A stretch of DNA of 64,000 bases from Parasporobacterium paucivorans DSM 15970 (lineage in GTDB: Bacteria; Bacillota; Clostridia; Lachnospirales; Lachnospiraceae). The position numbers were made by a program, and so were the translations under genes. Below are positions 29,061 through 38,598 of the stretch, in pieces. How positions within the stretch are numbered: the first letter of the stretch is position 1; every line of letters begins with the position of its first letter. Under the pieces are notes generated by a model that ran no database searches, was not told where the DNA came from, and was given only the letters and a program-made list of their open reading frames with translations. The stretch covers positions 62,001 to 126,000 of the forward strand of contig NZ_FQYT01000003.1 in the NCBI RefSeq assembly GCF_900141895.1, in the 5' to 3' direction.

Positions 29061-29660
29061 ATGGAATATTACAGTAATTATATTACAAAACTTATAGAAT
29101 CCCTTTCCGCATTGCCGGGAATTGGCGCAAAGTCCGCACAGAGACTGGCGTTTCATATCGTAAATATGGATGGGCAGCAGGTTCAGAGGCTGGCAGACGC
29201 CATGGTATCCGCCAGAGAAAATGTCCGGTATTGTAAGGAATGTTTCACTCTTACCGATGACGATCTTTGCCCGATATGTAAAAGTCTTGTCCGTGACAAG
29301 TCCACAATCATGGTGGTGGAAAACACGAAGGATCTTGCCGCTTATGAAAAGACAGGAAAGTACAGCGGAATTTATCATGTGCTTCACGGTGCCATAGCCC
29401 CTATGCTGGGGATAGGACCAGGTGACATCCGGCTGAAGGAACTGATGGCAAGGCTCAGGGACGATACGGTAAAAGAAGTCATAATTGCAACAAATTCAAG
29501 CCTTGAAGGGGAGACAACCGCCATGTATATCAGTAAGCTCATAAAACCCGTGGGTATAAAGGTGACAAGAATTGCCAGCGGTGTTCCGGTAGGCGGCGAT
29601 CTGGAATGCATAGATGAAGTGACCCTGCTTCGCGCGTTGGAAGGACGAATTGAAATTTAG
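29061..29660 (+). CDS. recR: Recombination protein RecR
   Basis: 199 residues; zinc finger CKECFTLTDDDLCPIC, helix-hairpin-helix ALPGIGAKSAQRLAFHI and TOPRIM domain (IMVVENTKDLAAYE). RecR acts with RecO and RecF to load RecA. Ribosome binding site GGGAG. Immediately behind ybaB. Confidence 0.97.
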   Translation: MEYYSNYITKLIESLSALPGIGAKSAQRLAFHIVNMDGQQVQRLADAMVSARENVRYCKECFTLTDDDLCPICKSLVRDKSTIMVVENTKDLAAYEKTGKYSGIYHVLHGAIAPMLGIGPGDIRLKELMARLRDDTVKEVIIATNSSLEGETTAMYISKLIKPVGIKVTRIASGVPVGGDLECIDEVTLLRALEGRIEI

Positions 29661-29680
29661 AGAGATTTCAGGAAGATGGG

Positions 29681-31450
29681 GTGAGCGTGTTGGATAAATA
29701 CGAACTCAATTTAAAAACAGAACAGCTGATAAAACTGCATAGAGAAAAAGATTATAATACCGCCGCGGAAATAGCAGACAGCTTTGAGATTAAGAAACTT
29801 AAGGATTTAAGACTTATAAATATTATTGCGGATGTATATGAGAAAACCAGCCAGTATGAAAAAGCAAAGGACATCCTGTCCCTGGCTTATGAGAGGCTGC
29901 CAATGGGGAGACAGCTGGCTTACCGCCTTACTACCCTGTCCCTGAAGACCGGGACAATCGAGGATGCGCAGGAGTATTATGACGATTTCGTGCAGCTGTC
30001 ACCTAAAGATGCCGGGAAATATGTGCTCCAGTACGAAATAGCCAGAGCCAAGGGAGAACCATTGGAAAAGCAGGCGGCTATATTGGAAAAATTCGTTTCT
30101 GTTGAACTGGACGAACGATGGCAGTATGAACTGGCCATGCTTTATAATGAAATGGGCCAGACAGAAAAATGTATAGAACTATGTGATGAGATTATTCTAT
30201 GGTTCAATGAAGGCACATATGTTGATAAGGCAATGGAGCTCAAAAGACTGCATGTCCCTCTGACCAGAAGTCAGCAGGAGAGGTACGAAAAGAAGCACCA
30301 GGCTGCAGAGGAACCGGAAGAACTCCTGGAAGAATCACCCGAACCGGGAGAAACACAGAGGGTATTGGAAGTAGAGGAAGAAATCGAGATTATGGAAGTG
30401 GAAGTGCAGCCGACGGTTGGCGGCCTCATGGAAGCTTTTGATGAGAAACAAAAGAAGATTCTGGAAGAAGCGAGAAGCGAAATTGAAAAGACGCTTCAGG
30501 AAGTAATCGCGGCCGATCTGGAGGAAGAAATGCAAGAGGAAGACGAACCAGAACCTGAGGCAGAGCCAGAAACGGAAACGGAGCCAGAAGTGGAAACGAA
30601 ACCGGAAATGGAAGCAGAAACGGAAACAGAAGCAGAAGAAATAATCTGGGAAGAGCAGGAAATAGGACTGACGCCGGAATCAGAAGCTGAACTGGAGGAA
30701 ATCTGTCTCGGATTAGATGATGCATACAGGGAGATATTCGAAAAATATTTGTGCATAGATGGTTTGGAAAAACAACTGTGCCTGGCATTGCATAACCTGG
30801 TCGAAAAGTATGACCGGGACGGAACCTCGGAAAAAAACAATCTCATCGTTATGGGGGATGCCAAGACCGGAAAGACATCTTTTGCCATTAAGCTCATCAA
30901 GGAAGTGAACAGGGAAAGAGACAGAAGGGGAAGAAAAATCGTAAAGGTAAAGGGTTCGAACCTTAACGGAAAAGACATTGCCAATACATTATCCAAACTT
31001 ATCGGAACAGATCTGATTATCGAAAGGGCTGCCAGCATGAGCACTTCAACAGCCAGGGAACTGGTTAAGGCCATGAAGGGCTACACTGGAGATATGATTA
31101 TCGTTTTCGAGGACAACAATACTGCCATCGACAGGCTGCTGGGCGTTACCCCCGATCTTAAGGAAATGTTTCCCAATGTGATAAACATCCAGGGACCCGG
31201 GATAAAGGAATGGGTGGAATTTGCCAGCCAGTATGCAAAGGAATCCGGGTATGATATTGATGAAATGGGCAGGCTTGCCCTTCATGTCCGAATAGGAAAT
31301 CTCTGCAGCACACGTGAAAATATAATCGCAGAGGACACCTGGGAAATCGTTGATGAAGCAATTAAAAGAAGTAAAAGCGGGAAGCTGCTGGGTCTTTTCA
31401 GGAAGAAAGGCAGCCAGCGAAAAGTTTTAAGGGAAACGGACTTCATGTAA
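29681..31450 (+). CDS. TPR / acidic-linker / P-loop ATPase, uncharacterised
   Basis: 589 residues in three parts. Residues 1-190 are helical with TPR-like pairs (YEKAKDILSLAYERLPMGR). About 205-340 is a Glu/Pro-rich linker with a repeat built on EPE and ETE. Residues 350-589 form a P-loop domain with Walker A GDAKTGKTS (K398) and Walker B MIIVFEDNN (about 472-480), ending in a basic segment GKLLGLFRKKG. Similar C-terminal domains recur in long Lachnospiraceae proteins. Function unknown. GTG at 29681 is used here, but GTG 29687 or TTG 29690 (after GGGGTGA) is possible. It sits in a run with recR and tal. Confidence 0.75.
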   Translation: MSVLDKYELNLKTEQLIKLHREKDYNTAAEIADSFEIKKLKDLRLINIIADVYEKTSQYEKAKDILSLAYERLPMGRQLAYRLTTLSLKTGTIEDAQEYYDDFVQLSPKDAGKYVLQYEIARAKGEPLEKQAAILEKFVSVELDERWQYELAMLYNEMGQTEKCIELCDEIILWFNEGTYVDKAMELKRLHVPLTRSQQERYEKKHQAAEEPEELLEESPEPGETQRVLEVEEEIEIMEVEVQPTVGGLMEAFDEKQKKILEEARSEIEKTLQEVIAADLEEEMQEEDEPEPEAEPETETEPEVETKPEMEAETETEAEEIIWEEQEIGLTPESEAELEEICLGLDDAYREIFEKYLCIDGLEKQLCLALHNLVEKYDRDGTSEKNNLIVMGDAKTGKTSFAIKLIKEVNRERDRRGRKIVKVKGSNLNGKDIANTLSKLIGTDLIIERAASMSTSTARELVKAMKGYTGDMIIVFEDNNTAIDRLLGVTPDLKEMFPNVINIQGPGIKEWVEFASQYAKESGYDIDEMGRLALHVRIGNLCSTRENIIAEDTWEIVDEAIKRSKSGKLLGLFRKKGSQRKVLRETDFM

Positions 31451-31472
31451 TAGATTATAGGAGGAGACGAAT

Positions 31473-32126
31473 TTGAAATTTTTTATTGATACAGCAAACA
31501 TCGAAGAGATAAGAGAGACGGAAGCAATGGGGATTATCTGTGGTGTTACTACGAATCCTTCTCTTATTGCAAAAGAAGGAAGAAACTTTTCAGAGGTAAT
31601 TGCGGAAATCGCCTCCATAGTGGACGGTCCCATAAGTGGGGAAGTGAAGGCTACTACGGTTGACAGCTTGAAAATGATTGAAGAAGGAATGGAGATTGCA
31701 AAGATCCATCCAAATATGGTGGTCAAAATCCCCATGACGAGTGAGGGACTGAAGGCCTGCAAGGGATTGACATCGAAAGGCATCAAGACGAATGTCACAC
31801 TTGTTTTTTCTGCGAATCAGGCACTCCTTGCGGCGAGAGCCGGTGCTACCTACGTCTCACCTTTTGTCGGGAGACTGGATGATATATCCGAACCGGGGGT
31901 TGAGCTGATCCGGTCGATTGCGGAAATCTTTGAAATCCATAATATTGAAACGGAAATAATCGCTGCGTCTATCAGACATACCATGCATGTCACGGACTGT
32001 GCGCTTGCAGGAGCCGATATTGCAACGGTTCCATATAAAGTACTTATGCAGATGGTCAAACATCCACTGACAGACCAGGGTATCGTGAAGTTCCAGGAGG
32101 ATTATAGAGCGGTATTCGGCGAATAG
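31473..32126 (+). CDS. Transaldolase / fructose-6-phosphate aldolase family
   Basis: 217-residue short transaldolase (TalC/Fsa type). [26 protein letters not shown], the Schiff-base lysine in VVKIPMT and [10 protein letters not shown] are diagnostic. The short form can be a transaldolase or a fructose-6-phosphate aldolase; the transketolase genes that follow favour transaldolase. Start is TTG at 31473 with GGAGGAG upstream. Confidence 0.9.
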   Translation: MKFFIDTANIEEIRETEAMGIICGVTTNPSLIAKEGRNFSEVIAEIASIVDGPISGEVKATTVDSLKMIEEGMEIAKIHPNMVVKIPMTSEGLKACKGLTSKGIKTNVTLVFSANQALLAARAGATYVSPFVGRLDDISEPGVELIRSIAEIFEIHNIETEIIAASIRHTMHVTDCALAGADIATVPYKVLMQMVKHPLTDQGIVKFQEDYRAVFGE

Positions 32127-32144
32127 AAAAGAGGAAAACCTAAT

Positions 32145-32981
32145 ATGAACAACCATGAATTGAAAAAAAAGGCAAATGAAATACGCAAAGGGGTGATTAC
32201 GGCAGTATACAATGCCCAGTCAGGACACCCCGGCGGATCCCTTTCCGCTACAGATATTCTGACATACCTTTATTTTGAAGAAATGAATATTGACCCTGCG
32301 GATCCCAAAAAACCGGACAGGGATCGTTTTGTCCTGTCAAAGGGACACGGGGCACCGGGGCTGTATTCTGCACTGGCAAACAGGGGGTATTTTCCGATTA
32401 AGGAACTGGAAACATTAAGGAAATTGGGATCCAGGCTTCAAGGCCATCCCGACATGAAGGGAACCCCGGGCGTGGATATGTCAACGGGATCTCTGGGGCA
32501 GGGGATATCAGCCGCAGCAGGAATGGCTCTGTCGGCAAAACTCAGCAAAGAAGAATACAGGATATATGCGCTTTTGGGCGACGGAGAGCTTCAGGAGGGA
32601 GAAGTCTGGGAAGCATTCATGTTTTCCGGCCATCATAAACTGGACAACCTGGTCGTGATAATAGACAGCAACGGCTTGCAGATAGATGGAAATGTGGAAG
32701 ATATCTGCTCGCCATGCCCTATAGATCAGAAGCTGAAGGCATTTAAATTCCACGTCATTTTAGCGGATGCCCATGATTTTGACAGTCTCCGCCAGGCTTT
32801 TGAGGAAGCAAGAATGGTCAAGGGGATGCCGACGGCAATTATTGCCGACAGCGTAAAAGGTAAAAACGTATCCTTTATGGAAAACAAGTCGTCCTGGCAT
32901 GGTAAAGCACCAAATGAAGAGGAATACAGAATCGCCATGGAAGAATTGGAAAGGATGGGTGAAGAGCTATGTCAGAAGTAA
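32145..32981 (+). CDS. Transketolase, N-terminal (thiamine-diphosphate) subunit
   Basis: 278 residues with the ThDP-binding half: SGHPGGSLSATDIL, LSKGHGAPGLYS and GDGELQEGEVWEAF (GDG...N-type motif). Transketolase here is split into two genes, as in many Clostridia and archaea. It overlaps the next gene by 13 bp. Non-oxidative pentose phosphate pathway. Confidence 0.93.
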   Translation: MNNHELKKKANEIRKGVITAVYNAQSGHPGGSLSATDILTYLYFEEMNIDPADPKKPDRDRFVLSKGHGAPGLYSALANRGYFPIKELETLRKLGSRLQGHPDMKGTPGVDMSTGSLGQGISAAAGMALSAKLSKEEYRIYALLGDGELQEGEVWEAFMFSGHHKLDNLVVIIDSNGLQIDGNVEDICSPCPIDQKLKAFKFHVILADAHDFDSLRQAFEEARMVKGMPTAIIADSVKGKNVSFMENKSSWHGKAPNEEEYRIAMEELERMGEELCQK

Positions 32982-33922
32982 AGAAAATTGCAACCCGCGA
33001 AAGCTATGGGGAGGCTTTGGTGGAGCTTGGAATGAAAATGGATAACCTGGTAGTCCTGGATGCGGACCTGGCAGGGGCCACCAAAACGAGTACTTTTCAG
33101 AAAGTTTTTCCTGAGAGGCACATTGACTGCGGCATCGCGGAAGCAAATATGATGGGGATTGCAGCAGGTCTTGCCACAACCGGAAAACTTCCCTTCGCCA
33201 GCACCTTTGCCATGTTTGCTGCTGGAAGAGCTTATGAGCAGGTAAGAAATTCCATTGCATATCCCCATCTGAATGTGAAAATAGGAGCCACCCATGCGGG
33301 TGTGTCTGTCGGGGAAGACGGCGCAAGCCACCAGTGCATTGAAGACCTTGCTCTTATGAGGGTTATCCCGGGGATGGTCGTGATCAACCCCTCCGATGAT
33401 GTCGAGGCAAGAGCTGCAGTATTTGCGGCGGCTGAATATAATGGACCTGTCTACTTAAGGTTTGGCAGACTTGCCATTCCGGTAATCAATACAAATCCAG
33501 ACTATCACTTTGAAATTGGAAAAGGAATCGTGCTCCGGGAAGGCAGGGATATCACCCTGGTTGCCACTGGACTTCCCGTGGGAGAAGCCCTGAAGGCAGC
33601 AGAAATGCTTTCCGAAAAGGACGGGATATCCGCAAAAGTAATCAACATCCATACAATCAAACCTTTGGATGAGGAACTCATCGTATCGGCAGCGAAGGAG
33701 ACGAATAAAATAGTCACCATAGAAGAGCACTCCATAATAGGAGGACTTGGAGGAGCTGTATGTGAGACGCTCTCAAAGGAATATCCTGTGAAGGTTCTCC
33801 GAATTGGAGTCAATGACGTTTTTGGCGAATCCGGAACCGGCTGGGAACTGATTGAAAAACACGGATTGGACGCTGAAGGAATATATAACAGGGTAAAAGA
33901 ATTTTACCTGCAGGAGTCATAA
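32969..33922 (+). CDS. Transketolase, C-terminal (pyrimidine-binding) subunit
   Basis: 317 residues: pyrimidine-binding domain (LDADLAGATKTSTFQKVFPE, DCGIAEANMMGIAAGLA with the catalytic Glu) and the C-terminal transketolase domain (ITIEEHSIIGGLGGAV). Its ATG lies within the tail of the N-terminal subunit gene, so the two are co-translated. Confidence 0.93.
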   Translation: MSEVKKIATRESYGEALVELGMKMDNLVVLDADLAGATKTSTFQKVFPERHIDCGIAEANMMGIAAGLATTGKLPFASTFAMFAAGRAYEQVRNSIAYPHLNVKIGATHAGVSVGEDGASHQCIEDLALMRVIPGMVVINPSDDVEARAAVFAAAEYNGPVYLRFGRLAIPVINTNPDYHFEIGKGIVLREGRDITLVATGLPVGEALKAAEMLSEKDGISAKVINIHTIKPLDEELIVSAAKETNKIVTIEEHSIIGGLGGAVCETLSKEYPVKVLRIGVNDVFGESGTGWELIEKHGLDAEGIYNRVKEFYLQES

Positions 33923-33934
33923 AGGAAAACCGGG

Positions 33935-34636
33935 ATGGAAAACAAAGATTACCTCGAAACATTTCTGGGAACTGGGGAGAACAACGCAGAGGGAAAGAGT
34001 CTTAAGGAGTTTCTGGAGGAATATAACCCAAAAGAATATGATGCTCCATCCCATACCGTGGACTGCCTTGTATTTCAGCGGGAGAACCTTTCCGGAAATC
34101 TGAAAATATTAATGATAAAAAGAAAAAATCATCCCAACATAGGCTTCTGGGCACTTCCCGGAGGCTTTGTTGATATGGAGGAAGATCTGGAATCTGCCGC
34201 CTCCAGGGAGCTGGAAGAAGAGACAGGACTAAAGGGCGTCCAGATGGAGCAGCTGGCATCCTATGGGGCTGTGCACCGTGACCCGAGGACAAGGGTCATA
34301 ACAACAGCCTTCATAGGAATGATTTGCAGTGGAATGCCCGGGCTCCGTGCTGGAGATGACGCGCAGGATGCGCTCTGGTTTGAAGTGGAGTTCAATCTGC
34401 TGTCCGAACGGGAAATTGAGGAGGCAGGGGCTCCTTCTGTTGAAAAGACGTATCGCCTGATTGTGGAAAACAAGTCATTTGACCTCCGGCTGGAAGCCCG
34501 AATCCAGTCCATATCCATCCGGGATGGGATGATAAAAAATACAAAGTACACTGTAAAACACGCCGTCGGACTGGCTTCAGACCATCCGGCCATCATCGCC
34601 GAAGGAATACAGTATCTTCGCAGTTTAAAGGAGTAG
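33935..34636 (+). CDS. Nudix hydrolase
   Basis: 233 residues. The Nudix box GGFVDMEEDLESAASRELEE followed by ETGL fits GX5EX7REUXEEXGU fully. The rest is consistent with an ADP-ribose or NAD-type pyrophosphatase, but substrate is not determined. It follows the transketolase genes by 12 bp. Confidence 0.85.
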   Translation: MENKDYLETFLGTGENNAEGKSLKEFLEEYNPKEYDAPSHTVDCLVFQRENLSGNLKILMIKRKNHPNIGFWALPGGFVDMEEDLESAASRELEEETGLKGVQMEQLASYGAVHRDPRTRVITTAFIGMICSGMPGLRAGDDAQDALWFEVEFNLLSEREIEEAGAPSVEKTYRLIVENKSFDLRLEARIQSISIRDGMIKNTKYTVKHAVGLASDHPAIIAEGIQYLRSLKE

Positions 34637-34642
34637 TTAAAC

Positions 34643-36289
34643 ATGGATAAGGAAAAAGAACAGGTATTTGTAATTGGCCATAAAAATCCGGACACTGATT
34701 CCATATGTTCATCCATTGCATATGCATATTTAAAAAACAAAACGGGTGAGCATGAATATATTCCCAGGAGAGCTGGAAAAATAAACGAGGAAACACAGTA
34801 TGTCCTGAAGAGGTTCAAGGTAAAAGAGCCATCCTATATTTCAGAAGTGGGTACTCAGATAAAGGATATTGAAATCCGAAGGGTAGAAGGTGTGGCGGAT
34901 GACATATCCCTTAAAACCGCCTGGTCCCTGATGAAAAAAATTGATATTGCCACGCTCCCCATTGTCAGCCAGAGCAGACTGAAAGGTCTCATCACCATTG
35001 ATGACATTGCGAGATCCTATATGGAGGTGTACGACAACAGGATACTTTCCGAGGCTGGAACCCGCTATAAAAGCATAGCAGAAACCCTGGAGGGTGAGGT
35101 TATCGTTGGGGATGAAGAGGCATCTTTCTGCAAGGGAAAGGTCCTGATAGCTGCGGCAAAACCCGAAGTAATGGAAACCTTCATCGATGAAGGAGATATG
35201 GTCGTTGCAGGTGACCGCTATGAATCACAATTTTGCGCCATAGAATCGGGTGCTGCCTGTATTATTCTCTGTGTCGGTGCTGAGATATCCGCCACCATAA
35301 GGAAGCTTGCCACAGAAAGAGGATGCGTCGTCATCACTACGGAACTGGACTCCTATACTGTTGCAAGGCTTATCAATCAGAGTATTCCGATCCGGCATTT
35401 CATGTCCACGGAAAACCTCATGATTTTCAGGGAAGAGGATTATATTGAACAGATAAAATATACAATGGCTAAATACAGATTCAGGTATTTCCCGATACTG
35501 GATGTAGATGACAGATATGTCGGCATGATTTCGAAAAGAAATATGCTGAATGCAGCAAGAAAGAAACTCATCCTTGTGGACCACAATGAAAAAAGCCAGG
35601 CTGTAGAGGGGGTCGAAGAAGCAGAAATTCTCGAGATAATCGACCACCACAGGATTGGATCCATAGAAACCATCAATCCTGTATACTTCAGAAACCAGCC
35701 TCTTGGATGTACAGCCACCATTATATATGATATGTTCTGCGAGAATGATGTGGAAATTCCAAAGGAGATCGCCGGATTGCTTTGCTCTGCCATTTTATCG
35801 GATACCCTGTACTATACGTCTCCTACCTGTACTGCGAAAGACCGGAAAGCAGGAGAAAGCCTGGCTAAAATAGCGGAAATTGACACGGATGAATTTGCCG
35901 GAGAGATGTTTAAGGCAGGAAGCAGCTTTAAGGGAAAAACAGCCGGAGAAATATTTTATCAGGACTGCAAGGTATTTAATATCAATGATATAAGCCTGGA
36001 AATTGGTCAGGTGAACATTATCAGCAACGATGAGATACCTGAAATCAGGGAAAAAATCGTAGAATACCTAAAGGAAAACCATAGTGACGGCAGTTCGAAG
36101 ATGACATTCTTTATGCTGACAAGCATAATGGACAGATCTACGACTCTTATATATTACGGAAGCAGATCGAGAGAAACGGCACAGCAGGCATTCGATATGT
36201 CCTGCGGCGAGAATTCCGTATATCTGAAAGGGATAGTCTCCCGTAAGAAACAGGTAGTTCCAGCGCTTATGGTAGCCATACAGAATTAA
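34643..36289 (+). CDS. Mn-dependent inorganic pyrophosphatase with CBS and DRTGG domains
   Basis: 548-residue family II pyrophosphatase with a regulatory insert. GHKNPDTDS opens the DHH domain. Then come a CBS segment, a DRTGG domain and a second CBS segment (residues about 65-310), after which VDHNEKSQAVEG and IIDHHRIGS resume the DHH motifs, and a DHHA2 domain closes the protein. CBS-pyrophosphatases are known to be controlled by adenine nucleotides and diadenosine polyphosphates. Ribosome binding site AAGGAG. Confidence 0.9.
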   Translation: MDKEKEQVFVIGHKNPDTDSICSSIAYAYLKNKTGEHEYIPRRAGKINEETQYVLKRFKVKEPSYISEVGTQIKDIEIRRVEGVADDISLKTAWSLMKKIDIATLPIVSQSRLKGLITIDDIARSYMEVYDNRILSEAGTRYKSIAETLEGEVIVGDEEASFCKGKVLIAAAKPEVMETFIDEGDMVVAGDRYESQFCAIESGAACIILCVGAEISATIRKLATERGCVVITTELDSYTVARLINQSIPIRHFMSTENLMIFREEDYIEQIKYTMAKYRFRYFPILDVDDRYVGMISKRNMLNAARKKLILVDHNEKSQAVEGVEEAEILEIIDHHRIGSIETINPVYFRNQPLGCTATIIYDMFCENDVEIPKEIAGLLCSAILSDTLYYTSPTCTAKDRKAGESLAKIAEIDTDEFAGEMFKAGSSFKGKTAGEIFYQDCKVFNINDISLEIGQVNIISNDEIPEIREKIVEYLKENHSDGSSKMTFFMLTSIMDRSTTLIYYGSRSRETAQQAFDMSCGENSVYLKGIVSRKKQVVPALMVAIQN

Positions 36290-36309
36290 GGGACGCAAAG
36301 GAGAAGGCG

Positions 36310-36873
36310 ATGTCTAAAGAAATATGGAAACCTGGTAATATGCTTTATCCGCTGCCAGTGGTCATGGTGAGCATGCGGGACAAAAAAGGAAGTCCGAACA
36401 TCATCACAGTGGCCTGGACTGGGACCGTTTCCACCAACCCTGCCATGGTCTACATTTCTGTGCGACCTGAAAGATATTCATATTCCATTATAAAAGAAGC
36501 TGGGGAGTTTGCAATCAACCTGACAACCAGGGAGCTTGCCCGTGCCACGGACTTCTGCGGGGTGAAATCAGGCGGAAGCGTGGACAAATTTGAAGCACTG
36601 GGTCTGCATGCATGTAACGGAATACACGTGAAAGCCCCATTGATAGAGGAGAGCCCCATAAATATTGAATGCAGAACCAAACAGATAATTCCATGCGGAT
36701 CTCACGATATGTTTCTGGCAGAAGTCCTTGCGGTACATGCAGACAATAAATATATGGATTCAAAAGGAAAATTCGACCTGTCAAAAGCTGAACCGATAGT
36801 CTACTCCCATGGCGATTACTATACCCTGGGAACAAAACTGGGAAAATTCGGGTACAGTGTTAAGAAAAAATAA
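36310..36873 (+). CDS. Flavin reductase-like, FMN-binding domain protein
   Basis: 187 residues with the split-barrel flavin-reductase-like fold: PLPVVMVSMRD, ITVAWTGTVSTNPAMVYISVRPERYSY and an AINL core. Family members are NAD(P)H-flavin oxidoreductases or flavoredoxins. Last gene of the dnaX run; the next gene has its own promoter. Confidence 0.87.
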   Translation: MSKEIWKPGNMLYPLPVVMVSMRDKKGSPNIITVAWTGTVSTNPAMVYISVRPERYSYSIIKEAGEFAINLTTRELARATDFCGVKSGGSVDKFEALGLHACNGIHVKAPLIEESPINIECRTKQIIPCGSHDMFLAEVLAVHADNKYMDSKGKFDLSKAEPIVYSHGDYYTLGTKLGKFGYSVKKK

Positions 36874-36876
36874 TTC

Positions 36877-36905
36877 TTTACAAATAGAAGAAAAAATATT
36901 ATGAT
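36877..36905 (+). promoter_or_regulatory. Promoter of the M23 peptidase gene
   Basis: TTTACA (36877-36882), 17 bp, TATGAT (36900-36905), with about 70 bp to the start codon. Confidence 0.65.
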
Positions 36906-36975
36906 AGGATATGTTACAGAAATGTTACGCAAGAATTACGTTTTTTATAACGGAGATTGAACGGAGTATTCCATC

Positions 36976-38460
36976 ATGATAATTAAGAAATTTACGAAAC
37001 ACCACAAGAAGCTTAAAATGACCTATGTAGCCTCGGCCATTGTCTTATGCCTACTTGTGACCATCCTGTTTCCCTATGGAAGCTATGCTTCCGCATCGGA
37101 CAATTACGATTATGCCATTACCTTGAATGGCCAGGAGATTGGAACTGTAACCAGCAAAGACGTTTTTGAGGAAGCCCTGAGAAATGCAAGATTAAGAATA
37201 AATCAAGAAACTGGAACTATGATATATCTGGAACCAGAAATCGTTTTGCAGAAACAGGATACGATTTTTGCCACACAACAGACCGCGAAAGAAATTGAAG
37301 ATAAGATTTATACTCTGCTTCTGGAATCCACAAATTTAAATAAAAAGCAGGCATATGTGGTAGATATGGACGGATTTACGGTTACCCTCGGAAGCCGGGA
37401 AGATGTTGTTGCCCTTCTGGATGCTGCTAAAAATAAATATGATGCAAACGGTGACTTTGAGGTGAACCTTTCTGAATCCACATCCGGAACCTATTCAAGC
37501 ATCACCTATGAAATAAAAAAAACCGCAGAAGCACAGGCTGCGGCGGACGCCCAATCAGGTTCAACGGATGGGATAGTAGGCCTGGCTTTTGAAGATAATG
37601 TGGAAATTGTTGAGAGCTATGTGAATGATAGCGAAATCAGCACACTGGATGAAGCAATCAGTCAGGTTACAAAAGATAAAGAAGAAAATAAAATTTACGA
37701 AGCGGTTGCGGGAGACTGCCTGTCGACGATTGCTTCAGACTTCGGACTTACGGTGGCTCAGCTTGTGTCCATGAATGCTGGTCTGACGGAAGACTCCATA
37801 ATCGGTATCGGGGATCAGGTAACCGTTACGGTACCGGAACCGGAACTTTCGGTTATAGTGAACGAACAGAAGACCTACGAAGAAGATTTTAATGCAGAAA
37901 CAGTTTATATAGAAGATGACTCCATGTACCAGGGAGAGAGCGCTGTCGTAACAGAGGGTACACAGGGTCACAGACAGGTAACGGCACTCATAAGCTACAG
38001 AAATGGAGAAGAAACCAACCGGGAGATCCTTAACCAGAATGTCCTGACCGAACCGATTGCCCAGGTTGAGAAAAGAGGAACAAAGGTGCGCCCTACCTTT
38101 ATAAAGCCTATTTCCGGAGGCAGCCTTTCATCGACGTTTGGTCCACGGTGGGGAACTATGCATGAGGGAGTAGATTGGGCGTGCCCTGTGGGTACATCCG
38201 TAAGAGCTTCCTGCGCAGGAACAGTTGTAAGTGCAGGCTGGTCCAACGGGTATGGATATGCCGTGGTAATCAGGCATTCAGATGGAAAACAGACAAGGTA
38301 CGGACATCTCAGCAAAACGCTTGTATCTGCCGGCCAGTACGTGGAACAGAACCAGCAAATTGCACTGAGTGGAAATACCGGAGACAGCACCGGACCACAT
38401 CTCCACTTCGAAATTATTGTAAACGGCAACCAGGTGGATCCGTTTAAATATCTGCAATAA
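36976..38460 (+). CDS. Secreted M23 peptidase with LysM and G5 domains
   Basis: 494 residues. A basic N-terminus and hydrophobic segment (about 14-35, ending ASASD) form a signal peptide or anchor. Then a region of about 200 residues without a clear family, a LysM domain (YEAVAGDCLSTIASDFGLT), a G5 domain (TYEEDFNAETVYIEDDS through NREILNQNVL) and a C-terminal M23 domain with zinc ligands HEGVD and HLHFE. This build is typical of Clostridial cell-wall endopeptidases that cut peptidoglycan cross-links. No essential catalytic residue is missing. Confidence 0.93.
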   Translation: MIIKKFTKHHKKLKMTYVASAIVLCLLVTILFPYGSYASASDNYDYAITLNGQEIGTVTSKDVFEEALRNARLRINQETGTMIYLEPEIVLQKQDTIFATQQTAKEIEDKIYTLLLESTNLNKKQAYVVDMDGFTVTLGSREDVVALLDAAKNKYDANGDFEVNLSESTSGTYSSITYEIKKTAEAQAAADAQSGSTDGIVGLAFEDNVEIVESYVNDSEISTLDEAISQVTKDKEENKIYEAVAGDCLSTIASDFGLTVAQLVSMNAGLTEDSIIGIGDQVTVTVPEPELSVIVNEQKTYEEDFNAETVYIEDDSMYQGESAVVTEGTQGHRQVTALISYRNGEETNREILNQNVLTEPIAQVEKRGTKVRPTFIKPISGGSLSSTFGPRWGTMHEGVDWACPVGTSVRASCAGTVVSAGWSNGYGYAVVIRHSDGKQTRYGHLSKTLVSAGQYVEQNQQIALSGNTGDSTGPHLHFEIIVNGNQVDPFKYLQ

Positions 38461-38473
38461 GTAGGTTTATCAG

Positions 38474-38506
38474 GAAGATTCTCTGGTAAGGGGATCTTCT
38501 TTTTTT
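38474..38506 (+). terminator. Terminator of the M23 peptidase gene
   Basis: Stem 38474-38483 with 38490-38499 (10 bp, two G-U), loop TGGTAA, followed by seven T (38500-38506). Confidence 0.88.
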
Positions 38507-38532
38507 GTGTATACATGAAAATGTAAAAAATA

Positions 38533-38560
38533 TTTACAATCTCATGGATTATGTTATAAT
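38533..38560 (+). promoter_or_regulatory. murA promoter
   Basis: TTTACA (38533-38538), 16 bp, TATAAT (38555-38560) with TG upstream of the -10; 38 bp before the start codon. Confidence 0.7.
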
Positions 38561-38598
38561 CTTAAAGAGTATAGAAATAAGTTAGGCTGAGGTGCAGA

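Noticed and set aside
30560-30640. Glu-rich repeats as a possible CRISPR or tandem-repeat array
   Set aside because: They are degenerate codon repeats within one reading frame, not regularly spaced DNA repeats.
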